A stretch of 64,000 nt of DNA, taken from assembly GCF_000424985.1 (NCBI RefSeq), contig NZ_AUKX01000002.1, positions 124,001 through 188,000 on the forward strand, in the 5' to 3' direction. Shown one piece after another: positions 1 to 8,414 of this stretch (position 1 is the first letter of the stretch; each line of letters opens with the position of its first letter). This DNA is from Arenibacter latericius DSM 15913 (GTDB lineage: Bacteria > Bacteroidota > Bacteroidia > Flavobacteriales > Flavobacteriaceae). A program made the position numbers and the translations under genes. The notes beneath the pieces were generated by a model, which searched no databases, had not been told where the DNA came from, and saw only the letters and a list, made by a program, of their open reading frames with translations.

Positions 1-650
1 AGATTGTTCTTAGCCTCGTCTTTTAGAGCGAACATGGCATATTTTCCTTCTTTTAGGTTTTTTAGATGGAATATGGTAGTGCTGTCTAAGGTGTTGGTGA
101 TATAGTTTGGCGGTTGTTTGTAAATGGTAGAGTCGGTATAAGTGCTATCCAATTCGTATAGCATAACACTGATAAAATTATCTGCTTTTTTATTAAAGCC
201 ATCTACAACAACGCCAGATACGGTTAAAGAGTCTATATAATCTCCAGTGGAAAATACATAGGTTAAATAGCTGTTTGGGTTGCCTTCATTATTATCAACA
301 ATACTTTGACCAAAATTAAAAGTATAAGTGGTGTTCTCTTTAAGAGTATCCTTTAAAATAATTTCCACATATTTTCTAGGTGAGCCTAATGGCGTTATTA
401 AAGGAGTGTACTTTAAGGGAGGCGAAACTATTAATTGTTTGTCTAGTTCGTTTAGCTTGATGTATTCGTCAAAATAGAGGCGTATTTTATCTCCTTTAAA
501 ATTAGTGGTCATATTAGCTGGCTCTGCCTTTATCAGCTTAGGTGGGGTAATGTCTTTATCTCCTCCGCTAGGTGCGCCACGACGTGCGCATTGGAGAAAT
601 GCAGATACCGATAAAGCTAGAAATAAAAAACCTAATATGCGTTGAATCAT
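1..650 (-). CDS. Ig-like domain lipoprotein-like protein (C-terminus cut by window edge)
   Basis: The reading frame is open from an ATG at 650 to the left edge, giving the first 216 residues. The N-terminus MIQRILGFLFLALSVSAF is a signal peptide, followed by a Cys at about residue 21 (LQCARR) that may be lipidated. After a GAPSGGDKD linker comes a beta-rich region with the motif TPPKLIKAEP and FDEYIKLNE, which is the usual start of the Big_5 type bacterial Ig-like domain in Bacteroidota surface proteins, followed by TYTFNFGQSIVDNNEGN. I infer an exported cell-envelope protein of unknown role. The remaining C-terminal part lies outside the window. The divergence from any catalytic family is clear, but the function is not. 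Confidence 0.75.
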   Translation of the reverse strand, partial: MIQRILGFLFLALSVSAFLQCARRGAPSGGDKDITPPKLIKAEPANMTTNFKGDKIRLYFDEYIKLNELDKQLIVSPPLKYTPLITPLGSPRKYVEIILKDTLKENTTYTFNFGQSIVDNNEGNPNSYLTYVFSTGDYIDSLTVSGVVVDGFNKKADNFISVMLYELDSTYTDSTIYKQPPNYITNTLDSTTIFHLKNLKEGKYAMFALKDEAKNN

Positions 651-701
651 ATGATATGTAAAAGTGCCACAAAGAAACAACTAATTTGTAGAAATGTAAA
701 A

Positions 702-1403
702 TTAAGGTACAATGGCCATCGATGCAATATATAATTTAATGCCAGGAGTATTAGAAAGGGCGGTTGCACAAGCTTCCATAGTAGCACCAGTGGTTATTAC
801 ATCGTCTAATAGCAATACATTTTTATCTTTTAAAAGCTCATTGTTGGTTAACATATAAAGCGCTTTTTTGTTTTGCCATCGGAGCAACCTCGTTTTTTTA
901 GTCTGCGTCCTTGTATTCGCTGTCTTTGTAAGAATATCTTCCGAAAATTTTGCATTAAGATGTGTTGCTACAGATTTGGCGAATAAAGTTACTTGATTAT
1001 ACCCCCTTCTTCTTCGTTTTTTGGGATGTATAGGAACTGGAATTACATAGTCTATATTTTTTAGATAGTTGTTGTTCTTTAAAATATGACCATACCACTG
1101 GCCTAAGAAGTATCCAATTTGTTCCTGGTTTTTGTATTTAAGATAATGGATTAAATTTTTTACTATCCCTTTATCCGTGTAAAATAGGAGCGCGCTAGCT
1201 TTTACAATTAAAATTCTGCCATAAAATATACGGTCAACAGGGTTTTCTACGTTAAAGTTATACTCGGTAAGTGGAAGCTGATTCCGACAAACAGTGCAAA
1301 CATGCTCTTCTCCTCTAATTAACAAGGTGTTGCATCCAAAACATAACCTTGGTAGTAAGACGGAGGTAATATCATGGAGTATATTTGAAAGCTTATGAAA
1401 CAT
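702..1403 (-). CDS. comF: ComF family protein (phosphoribosyltransferase-like)
   Basis: A 233-residue ComF/GntX-type protein. Two CxxC pairs (C21/C24 and C36/C39) form the N-terminal zinc-ribbon-like finger. The C-terminal half is a type I phosphoribosyltransferase fold with the PRPP-binding loop VLLLDDVITTGAT at about residues 196-208 and the family motif IPVPIHPKKRRRRGYNQ at 121-137. In competent bacteria ComF takes part in handling single-stranded DNA during transformation. In Bacteroidota the role is inferred only from the family. Length is normal. It is transcribed away from the coiled-coil gene at 1447, with which it shares a 43-bp divergent intergenic region. Confidence 0.9.
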   Translation of the reverse strand: MFHKLSNILHDITSVLLPRLCFGCNTLLIRGEEHVCTVCRNQLPLTEYNFNVENPVDRIFYGRILIVKASALLFYTDKGIVKNLIHYLKYKNQEQIGYFLGQWYGHILKNNNYLKNIDYVIPVPIHPKKRRRRGYNQVTLFAKSVATHLNAKFSEDILTKTANTRTQTKKTRLLRWQNKKALYMLTNNELLKDKNVLLLDDVITTGATMEACATALSNTPGIKLYIASMAIVP

Positions 1404-1446
1404 ACACCCAAATTACTATTAACCTACTTAATACGCATTACTTTAG

Positions 1447-2343
1447 ATGGATAATCATGATAAAAAATTAAACTATAAGATAATTGTTGCAGTTTTGGTG
1501 GCTGGTATTATAGGGCTGCTTATAGCTTTTTATTATAGTTATGCTCAGAACAAAAGTGATATAAGTTATCTGCGTCAAGAAAGGGAATTGTTGGTTAGAG
1601 ATATCACCCTGGTAAAAGCAGATGTAGACCGACTCTCTGCTCTTAATGAGGTGAACGAGATAGAGTTGGAAGATTCTAAGTATCGTGTGCAGCAGTTGTT
1701 AGACTCTGTGGGTAAGTTAAATTTTTCTATAGAAAAACTAAGGGAGTATGGAACGGAGCTAAAAGGATTAGAAGCTAAAAACGATAGTCTTAGGCTTAGG
1801 AATAATTTTCTTAAGTACAATGTAATGGTGATGGAGACTAAGTACGAAGAATCTATAAAGTTAGTAGAAAAATTAAAGGGGAGGAGTAGTTCCTTGGCAG
1901 AAAAAGAGGCGCTTTTAAAGAAAAAGAACCAAGAGCTTAGTCTAGAGTTAAAAACAAAGAACTACCTTAAATTAGTGAATTCTGAAGGTAGTGGGTTTCG
2001 CCTACGTGGAGGAAAGTATGTTAGAACAAACAAAGCTAATACTGTTTCTAGACTAAGAGGATGTGTTACTATAATTGGAAATCCCAATGCCAAAAGTGAG
2101 GAGCGAGTAATATACTATCAATTCCTTGGGCCAAATATGGAAGTTATAGGGGATAATGCTAATACTATTGTGGTAAACGGAAATGTTTATAGTAAGAGGG
2201 TGCAGCTTGTTTTTATGGGGGAGAAATTTAACGTTTGTGATGCTGTTGCTATTCCAGAAGGCTCGTTGCAATCTGGTACCTATACGCTAAATGTGTTTGA
2301 AGATGAGAAATTACTAGCGTCTTCGGAATTTCATTTGAAATAA
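1447..2343 (+). CDS. Membrane-anchored coiled-coil protein of unknown function
   Basis: 298 residues. A short polar N-terminus is followed by one transmembrane helix at about residues 12-32 (IIVAVLVAGIIGLLIAFYY). A long Glu/Lys/Leu-rich region at about 35-180 has heptad character and is probably a coiled coil. A C-terminal beta-rich domain of about 110 residues follows and contains two Cys residues. Homologues beside glycyl-tRNA synthetase in flavobacteria are sometimes labelled ParA-like, but there is no Walker ATPase motif here, so that name is not supported. Topology suggests an inner-membrane protein with a periplasmic coiled coil and C-terminal domain. It ends 37 bp before glyS. Confidence 0.7.
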   Translation: MDNHDKKLNYKIIVAVLVAGIIGLLIAFYYSYAQNKSDISYLRQERELLVRDITLVKADVDRLSALNEVNEIELEDSKYRVQQLLDSVGKLNFSIEKLREYGTELKGLEAKNDSLRLRNNFLKYNVMVMETKYEESIKLVEKLKGRSSSLAEKEALLKKKNQELSLELKTKNYLKLVNSEGSGFRLRGGKYVRTNKANTVSRLRGCVTIIGNPNAKSEERVIYYQFLGPNMEVIGDNANTIVVNGNVYSKRVQLVFMGEKFNVCDAVAIPEGSLQSGTYTLNVFEDEKLLASSEFHLK

Positions 2344-2380
2344 ATTACCCAATTATAGGGTAATATCCTATTTTTGTCTC

Positions 2381-3925
2381 ATGGCAAAACAAGAAGACGA
2401 TTTTAGAAAGGTTATTTCACATGCTAAGGAATACGGGTATGTATTTCAGTCTAGTGAAATCTACGATGGGCTTAGTGCAGTCTATGACTATGCCCAGAAC
2501 GGAGCAGAGTTAAAAAAGAATATTAAGGAGTATTGGTGGAAAGCCATGGTCCAGATGAATGATAATATTGTGGGACTAGATTCTGCAATCTTTATGCACC
2601 CAACAGTGTGGAAAGCTTCTGGACACGTAGATGCTTTTAACGACCCCTTAATAGATAATAAAGATTCCAAAAAAAGATACCGCGCAGACGTTCTAGTAGA
2701 AGAGCATGCGGCGAAAATAGAGGCGAAAATTGAAAAAGAAGTGGCCAAGGCGCAAAAGCGTTTTGGAGATGCATTTGATAAGGATCAATTTTTGGCAACT
2801 AGTCCTAGGGTTGTAAAATATCAAGAAGAAATTGATACTATTTTAAAAAGACTAGGGTCTTCTTTGGAAAAAGAAGATTTGGCAGATGTGAAATCACTTA
2901 TTGAAGAATTAGGAATTGCTTGCCCATTATCCGGATCTAAGAACTGGACAGATGTAAAGCAATTTAACCTAATGTTTGCAACCAAATTAGGTGCTTCTGC
3001 AGAAAGTGCAACGGATCTATACCTTAGGCCCGAAACAGCGCAGGGAATTTTCACTAACTTTTTAAATGTTCAGAAAACTAGTAGGATGAAAATTCCTTTT
3101 GGGATTGCTCAAATAGGAAAGGCATTTAGGAATGAGATTGTAGCAAGACAGTTTATTTTCCGTCAGCGCGAATTTGAGCAGATGGAATTACAGTTTTTTA
3201 TTAAGCCTGGAACACAGCTAGATTGGTATGAAACTTGGAAAGAGAAAAGAATGAAATGGCATTTGTCTCTAGGGATGGGTCAGGACAACTACAGATTCCA
3301 TGACCATGAGCAATTGTCGCATTATGCAGATGCTGCTACTGATATTCAGTTTAAGTTTCCTTTTGGATTTAAAGAATTGGAAGGGATACACTCTCGTACC
3401 GATTTTGACTTGTCTAATCATGAGAAGTTTTCGGGAAAGAAATTGCAGTATTTTGATCCAGAATTAAATAAGAGTTATGTGCCTTACGTGTTGGAAACTT
3501 CTATTGGTGTAGATAGGATGTTTTTAGCCGTATTCGCCAATTCCTTAGTAGAGGAGGAATTAGAAAATGGATCAACTAGAACTGTATTAAAATTACCGGC
3601 GGTATTAGCTCCTAATAAGGCGGCAGTTTTCCCATTGGTGAGAAAAGATGGCCTTCCAGAATTAGCTAAGGAGATATTAGAAGACCTTAAATGGGATTTT
3701 AATGTGATTTATGACGATAAGGATGCCGTGGGGCGTCGTTATAGAAGGCAAGATGCTAATGGTACTCCTTTCTGTATAACTGTGGATCATCAGTCTTTAG
3801 AAGATCAAACAGTTACCATACGCCATAGAGATACTATGGAGCAGCAACGCGTTGCTATTGCCGACGTTAAAAGAATTATCCACGAAGAAGTGGATATGAA
3901 AAGCTGGTTGAAGAGGATAGAATAA
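2381..3925 (+). CDS. glyS: Glycyl-tRNA synthetase (class II, single-chain type)
   Basis: 514 residues, the length of the homodimeric GlyRS found in Thermus, Gram-positives and eukaryotes, and unlike the split GlyQ/GlyS enzyme of E. coli. It charges tRNA-Gly with glycine using ATP. Class II motif 2 is visible as FRNEIVARQFIFRQREFEQ (about residues 247-266) and motif 3 as the ETSIGVDRMF stretch (about 372). The C-terminal anticodon-binding domain starts near residue 410 (LAPNKAAVFPLV). A TATTTTTG -7-like element lies at 2369-2376, only four bases before the ATG, so transcription may be leaderless or nearly so. A strong hairpin terminator follows the gene. Confidence 0.97.
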   Translation: MAKQEDDFRKVISHAKEYGYVFQSSEIYDGLSAVYDYAQNGAELKKNIKEYWWKAMVQMNDNIVGLDSAIFMHPTVWKASGHVDAFNDPLIDNKDSKKRYRADVLVEEHAAKIEAKIEKEVAKAQKRFGDAFDKDQFLATSPRVVKYQEEIDTILKRLGSSLEKEDLADVKSLIEELGIACPLSGSKNWTDVKQFNLMFATKLGASAESATDLYLRPETAQGIFTNFLNVQKTSRMKIPFGIAQIGKAFRNEIVARQFIFRQREFEQMELQFFIKPGTQLDWYETWKEKRMKWHLSLGMGQDNYRFHDHEQLSHYADAATDIQFKFPFGFKELEGIHSRTDFDLSNHEKFSGKKLQYFDPELNKSYVPYVLETSIGVDRMFLAVFANSLVEEELENGSTRTVLKLPAVLAPNKAAVFPLVRKDGLPELAKEILEDLKWDFNVIYDDKDAVGRRYRRQDANGTPFCITVDHQSLEDQTVTIRHRDTMEQQRVAIADVKRIIHEEVDMKSWLKRIE

Positions 3926-3954
3926 GGGAAAACAACACCCTGCATTTTAATAAA

Positions 3955-3999
3955 TAAAAAAGCCCCCATTGGAATTTAATTCTAATGGGGGTTTTTGTT
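3955..3999 (+). terminator. Rho-independent terminator after glyS (bidirectional)
   Basis: CCCCCATT at 3963-3970 pairs with AATGGGGG at 3984-3991, with an inner GAATT/AATTC pairing. It is preceded by an A-run and followed by a T-rich run. It sits between the convergent glyS and TonB-receptor genes and could serve both. Confidence 0.9.
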
Positions 4000-4111
4000 T
4001 TTATCTGTGGTTAAAGAACTTTGAAGGCTCCTCTTTGTATCAATGTATTATACACATTAATCCATATATAGCTGTTTGTGGATCGTTATTAAAGGCCGAA
4101 TCAAATTTTCC

Positions 4112-6193
4112 CTATAAGGAATATCTTATCTGTAAGCTTCCGTAAAAATTTCTGCCATCTCCAGGATAGTAATATCGTGGCTCCGAGCCACCAAATCCTG
4201 TGGTGTTTATGAGTACAGATCTTGCGTAATTGGTATCGAAGATATTGTTTAGGCCTAATGAAACATCCATATATACTCTTTTAGCTAATTGGTTTCTATA
4301 GCCAATTTTACTATTGAATATATTGAAGGATTCACTGGAGAGTGAGTTTGCATCCGTCAGTGGAATTTCACCAACATATTGGTGGGTAGTATTCCAATAA
4401 AGTCGCTGAGATAAATTGGCTTGTATCCCAGAATTAAGTCGGTGTGCTGGAACTCCCGTTAAAGGATTTCCAGAATAATCATTGCCTTCGTCAATAAAGG
4501 ATACAAATTGGTGTTTGCTATAGGTATAGCTTATAAATGGAGATAATGTTAAGTCCGTGCCTATTTTCCAATTATACTCCATTTCTAATTCAACGCCTTG
4601 GTGTTTTGTTTTTCCTGCATTTTTCCCAACATATTGGTCTTCTCCTACTCGCTGTGCTACCAATAGGTTTTTAACATCCATTCTATAAAGCGCTAAATTA
4701 ACCTTCATTTTTTCATCTAGTAGATGCCATTGGGTTCCAACTTCGTAATTTATGCCTGTTTCCTGAGAAATATCGGGATTAATCACTCCGTCTGGGGTTA
4801 AGGTTTCCTCTAAGCTAGGATTAGAAAATCCTCTACTTATATTAGCATACACCTTGGTATCGTCTGAAATAACATAGTTTAAGTTTAAACTAGGCAGTAA
4901 AATAGGTTTAAAATCCCTTTTTGCGCTCATGTTTTCACTCCCCTCATTAAACTGATCCCTAAAATCGTAATGGGTTTTATTAATGCTCATGCCTATTTGT
5001 GCCGAAAACGCCTCTGTTAAAGGGAATAGAAGGTTGCCAAAGGCATTAAACTGTCGTCTAAACTCCTTGTTATTAGCAAAGAGATCTCCCTTTTTACTTC
5101 CTTGACCATTATTGTCTTTATACAGGTTTTCAAACTCACTCCAATTATATTCATCCTTGTATAGTTCAGCGCCAAAACTATAAGCGACCTTGGTTTGGCT
5201 TAAGTCAAATTTTCCAGTGAATTTTGTCCTAAACCCAAATCCGTGAGTGTATTCGTCCAATATACCAAAAGGTCTTGGCTCGTAATGATCTAGGTAGTTG
5301 TAAAAAATACTAGTCGAATTTTTTAACTTTTCAGAAAAAGAATGATTTAAAGTAAGTCCTACTAAACTATAGTTATTAGCTTCGTGCCCTTTAGCTGCTT
5401 TCCAGGTAAAGGCAGCTTGTTTTGGGTTTTCTTTAAAGTCGGTTAAACCTAAGGAGCTAGGAATCTGAGCAGTATAATCTACATGATTTACAAGTAGTCC
5501 AATAACTGTTTTAGGGCTTAATTGGTAGTTTAAATCCAAGAGAACTCCATCTTGTTCAAAGTGATTGTTTTCCCTATAGCCGTCTCTTTCCATATGTCCA
5601 TAATGCAAGCTAAGGGAAAGTTTGTCTTCCTGCAATGTAAATAATAGGTTGTTCTTTAGTAGGTTATAAGATCCTACTGTTAGATTATTTCTAAAATAGG
5701 AAGACCCTATGGCGGGTTGTTTGGAGTTTAGTAAGATGGCTCCGCCCAAATTGGCACCAAAGTTAGTTCCTTTAGGGCCTTTAATAATATCTATATGGCT
5801 AAGGTTTTCTAAATCGAAGGATTCTATTGTTGAAAATCCCGACCCATTGGTAATAGGGATGTTGTTGTAATACAATCGTAATTTATCTGTGCCATATAAC
5901 GTTCTAGCGCCTATTCCCCTTACGGTGATTCTGTTGGTATTTAGAGCGCCCGACAATATATATACTCCTGAAACTTGATTAATAGAAGTCACTAAATCAA
6001 TGGGGCTGTAATTTTTAAATACTTTACTACCAATTATTTGTGTTGGAACAATTCCGTTATCGGCAGATGATTTTAGTGCTTCTAGTAGAATTACTTCATC
6101 TAATTCCGTTATACTATCCTTCGAGACGGGGTCTTGGGCTACAGAAAAGTTGAAAGTTAAAAGCGAAATAAGAAATATGAGAGGGGATTTCAT
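4112..6193 (-). CDS. TonB-dependent outer-membrane receptor (FecA-like)
   Basis: 693 residues with a signal peptide cleaved near residue 19 (FNFSVAQ|DPV). The plug domain spans roughly residues 30-150 and includes TRITVRGIGARTLYGTDKLR and IDIIKGPKGTNFGANLGG, the usual plug motifs. The rest is a 22-strand beta barrel, ending in a short C-terminal strand (NFYGSLQIRYSL). There is no N-terminal carboxypeptidase-regulatory-like domain and no FecA-type signalling domain, so this is a plain transporter of the siderophore/iron-chelate class. The substrate cannot be read from the sequence. It stands alone; no FecR/sigma pair or ABC genes are next to it. It faces glyS across a terminator. Confidence 0.9.
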   Translation of the reverse strand: MKSPLIFLISLLTFNFSVAQDPVSKDSITELDEVILLEALKSSADNGIVPTQIIGSKVFKNYSPIDLVTSINQVSGVYILSGALNTNRITVRGIGARTLYGTDKLRLYYNNIPITNGSGFSTIESFDLENLSHIDIIKGPKGTNFGANLGGAILLNSKQPAIGSSYFRNNLTVGSYNLLKNNLLFTLQEDKLSLSLHYGHMERDGYRENNHFEQDGVLLDLNYQLSPKTVIGLLVNHVDYTAQIPSSLGLTDFKENPKQAAFTWKAAKGHEANNYSLVGLTLNHSFSEKLKNSTSIFYNYLDHYEPRPFGILDEYTHGFGFRTKFTGKFDLSQTKVAYSFGAELYKDEYNWSEFENLYKDNNGQGSKKGDLFANNKEFRRQFNAFGNLLFPLTEAFSAQIGMSINKTHYDFRDQFNEGSENMSAKRDFKPILLPSLNLNYVISDDTKVYANISRGFSNPSLEETLTPDGVINPDISQETGINYEVGTQWHLLDEKMKVNLALYRMDVKNLLVAQRVGEDQYVGKNAGKTKHQGVELEMEYNWKIGTDLTLSPFISYTYSKHQFVSFIDEGNDYSGNPLTGVPAHRLNSGIQANLSQRLYWNTTHQYVGEIPLTDANSLSSESFNIFNSKIGYRNQLAKRVYMDVSLGLNNIFDTNYARSVLINTTGFGGSEPRYYYPGDGRNFYGSLQIRYSL

Positions 6194-6345
6194 GGGTTCA
6201 ATTTTTAAAAAAGCAAACTTAAGGAATATTCTACGATTTCAATTTAAATGCAGTGATTAGGACAATGTTTATAGGCTATTGAAATTTGTGTATAGAATCT
6301 ATCTCTTTTGCTTTTTTCTGTTAGGGAAACATTGTCTATTTTTAG

Positions 6346-6366
6346 CCCTATTTTTTAGGGTTTTTT
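6346..6366 (+). terminator. Weak hairpin followed by T-run upstream of xth
   Basis: CCCTA at 6346-6350 pairs with TAGGG at 6356-6360 across a five-base loop, followed by six T. No plus-strand gene ends just upstream, so it may be an orphan terminator or part of a leader. The stem is short and the call is weak. Confidence 0.3.
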
Positions 6367-6441
6367 CTAGAAAAGAGAAAGGAATTACGCACTTAACTTT
6401 TGGAGGTTTAATAAATGTTGAGTGAAAACTAAATTTTAGAG

Positions 6442-7206
6442 ATGAAAATTGTTTCATATAATGTAAATGGAATTCGGGCGGCCCTTAAAAAGGGCTTTTT
6501 GGAGTGGTTGCTAAGTGTAAATCCAGATGTTATCTGTTTACAGGAGATTAAGGCCAATAAAGAGCAATTAGATCTATCCATATTTGAAGCTGCAGGATAC
6601 CCTTACCACTTTTGGTATAGTGCACAGAAAAAAGGATATAGTGGTGTGGCTATCCTCTCTAAAAGAAAGCCCAATCATGTGGAGTTTGGTACTGGAATTG
6701 AGTACATGGATTTTGAAGGTCGAAATATTAGGGCTGATTTTGATGGTGTTTCCGTAATGAGCCTATATCTGCCCTCTGGAACCAATATTGCTAGATTAGA
6801 TCATAAATTGCAGTATATGGCAGATTTCCAAGAGTATGTAGATGAGTTGAAGCAATCTAAGCCCAATCTAATTATCTGTGGAGATTACAATATATGTCAT
6901 AAGGCTATTGATATCCATGATCCGGTTAGAAATAAAAATGTTTCTGGTTTTTTACCTGTAGAAAGGGAATGGCTAGAACAATTTTTAAATAGGGGATTTA
7001 TAGATAGCTTTAGGCACTTTAATAAAGAGCCAGATAACTACACTTGGTGGAGTTATAGGGCCAATTCTAGAGCCAATAATAAAGGGTGGAGATTAGATTA
7101 CGGTCTGGTAAGTGCACCTTTGGAAGACCGCTTAAAGCGATCTGTAATTTTATCTCAAGCGGTGCATAGTGATCACTGTCCTATTTTGGTGGAATTGGAG
7201 CAATAA
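6442..7206 (+). CDS. xth: Exodeoxyribonuclease III
   Basis: 254 residues, the standard size of the ExoA/Xth AP endonuclease family. It cleaves abasic sites and removes 3' blocking groups in base-excision repair, and has 3'-5' exonuclease activity on duplex DNA. Catalytic and metal-binding motifs are all present: N in SYNVNGIRAA (residues 5-13), E in CLQEIKA (about 36), GDYNICH (about 148-154), WWSYR (about 207) and the C-terminal SDHCPI with the catalytic Asp-His pair. It is followed after 57 bp by the Tas-like reductase on the same strand, so the two may be co-transcribed. Confidence 0.96.
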   Translation: MKIVSYNVNGIRAALKKGFLEWLLSVNPDVICLQEIKANKEQLDLSIFEAAGYPYHFWYSAQKKGYSGVAILSKRKPNHVEFGTGIEYMDFEGRNIRADFDGVSVMSLYLPSGTNIARLDHKLQYMADFQEYVDELKQSKPNLIICGDYNICHKAIDIHDPVRNKNVSGFLPVEREWLEQFLNRGFIDSFRHFNKEPDNYTWWSYRANSRANNKGWRLDYGLVSAPLEDRLKRSVILSQAVHSDHCPILVELEQ

Positions 7207-7263
7207 ACGCTTTTTCTGATTTTTTATTTAATTTTTTAAACTACAACATTTCAAATCAATAAA

Positions 7264-8304
7264 ATGATCTATACTAATCTTCCTCACACGGATATTGAAG
7301 TCAGTAAAATATGTCTTGGGACAATGACTTGGGGAAATCAGAATACGGAAGCAGAAGGCCATGAGCAAATGGACTATGCTTTAGAACAAGGAGTAAATTT
7401 CTTTGATACGGCTGAATTATATCCAATTCCGGCTGCTGCAGAACGTTATGCGCATACCGAAAAAATTATAGGGACTTGGTTTAAAAAGAACCGAAATAGG
7501 GATAAGGTGATTTTAGCCTCTAAAATTGCAGGAAGGTCTCCAGCTACTAGTTTTATAAGAACTACCGGTTTTAATAGAGATTCTATCACCGAGGCTGTTG
7601 AAGGAAGTCTTAAGCGTTTGCAAACAGATTATATAGATTTGTATCAATTGCATTGGCCAGACCGAGCTACTAATTACTTTGGGAAGAGAGGGTATGTGCC
7701 AGAGGCTACAGATTTTTGGGAGGATAATTTCCATCAAATTTTGGAAACCCTACGCGATTTAATCAGGGAAGGAAAGATTAGACATTTTGGAGTGTCTAAT
7801 GAGACTCCATGGGGTGCAATGCGTTATCTAGAAGAGAGTAAGGTGCATGTTACCTTGCCTAGAATAAGCACTATCCAAAATCCATATAGTCTTCTAAATA
7901 GAACCTATGAAGTAGGAATGGCAGAAATATCTCATCGGGAAAACTTGGGGCTGTTGGCCTATTCGCCTTTAGGTTTTGGAGTGTTGAGTGGAAAATATCT
8001 AGGAGGTAAAAAGCCAGAAAATGGTAGGGTTACAATTTTTCCTAATTATAATAGATATAGTGGGGAAACCGCAGTGAAAGCTACTGAGTTATACCATAAA
8101 TTGGCAGAAGAAACTAACCTGTCCCTAGCGCAAATGTCGCTAGCCTATGTAAATTCTAGGCCTTTTGTAACCAGTAATATTATTGGAGCTACTAATTTGG
8201 AGCAATTAAAAGAAAATATAGAAAGTATAGATGTGGTTCTAAGTGATGAGGTGTTTAGTGGTATAGAAGCCATTCACAATGCTATTCCTAACCCTGCTCC
8301 GTAA
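7264..8304 (+). CDS. tas: Tas-like NADP(H)-dependent aldo-keto reductase
   Basis: 346 residues, close to the length of E. coli Tas. It aligns by eye through most of that protein: GTMTWGNQNTEAEGHEQMDYA near the start, FFDTAELYP with the catalytic Asp and Tyr (about 45-53), LKRLQTDYIDLYQLHWP (about 115-131), HFGVSNETPWGAMRYL and IQNPYSLLNR. The fold is an (alpha/beta)8 barrel that reduces carbonyls with NADPH. The physiological substrate is unknown. E. coli Tas was found as a suppressor of a tyrosine auxotrophy, which says little about its role here. The sequence and length are intact. Confidence 0.9.
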   Translation: MIYTNLPHTDIEVSKICLGTMTWGNQNTEAEGHEQMDYALEQGVNFFDTAELYPIPAAAERYAHTEKIIGTWFKKNRNRDKVILASKIAGRSPATSFIRTTGFNRDSITEAVEGSLKRLQTDYIDLYQLHWPDRATNYFGKRGYVPEATDFWEDNFHQILETLRDLIREGKIRHFGVSNETPWGAMRYLEESKVHVTLPRISTIQNPYSLLNRTYEVGMAEISHRENLGLLAYSPLGFGVLSGKYLGGKKPENGRVTIFPNYNRYSGETAVKATELYHKLAEETNLSLAQMSLAYVNSRPFVTSNIIGATNLEQLKENIESIDVVLSDEVFSGIEAIHNAIPNPAP

Positions 8305-8315
8305 ATTATAAAAGC

Positions 8316-8414
8316 ATGTATTTTTTAAAAATCGGATTTTGGCAGTTGACACTTATTCTATTGGTTGTTCTAATAATTCTAGTGCTAACACGGATATTTA
8401 ATTCAAAAAACTAA
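8316..8414 (+). CDS. Possible 32-residue single-span membrane peptide
   Basis: An ATG-initiated frame encodes 32 residues: a short N-terminus, a hydrophobic helix from about residue 7 to 26 (IGFWQLTLILLVVLIILVL) and a basic tail ending RIFNSKN. It starts 11 bp after the aldo-keto reductase stop and overlaps the convergent radA stop by four bases. The IGFW..ILILLV pattern recalls the TatA/E membrane helix, but the following FG hinge and amphipathic helix are missing. It may be a real small protein or chance; I have no other evidence. Confidence 0.3.
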   Translation: MYFLKIGFWQLTLILLVVLIILVLTRIFNSKN

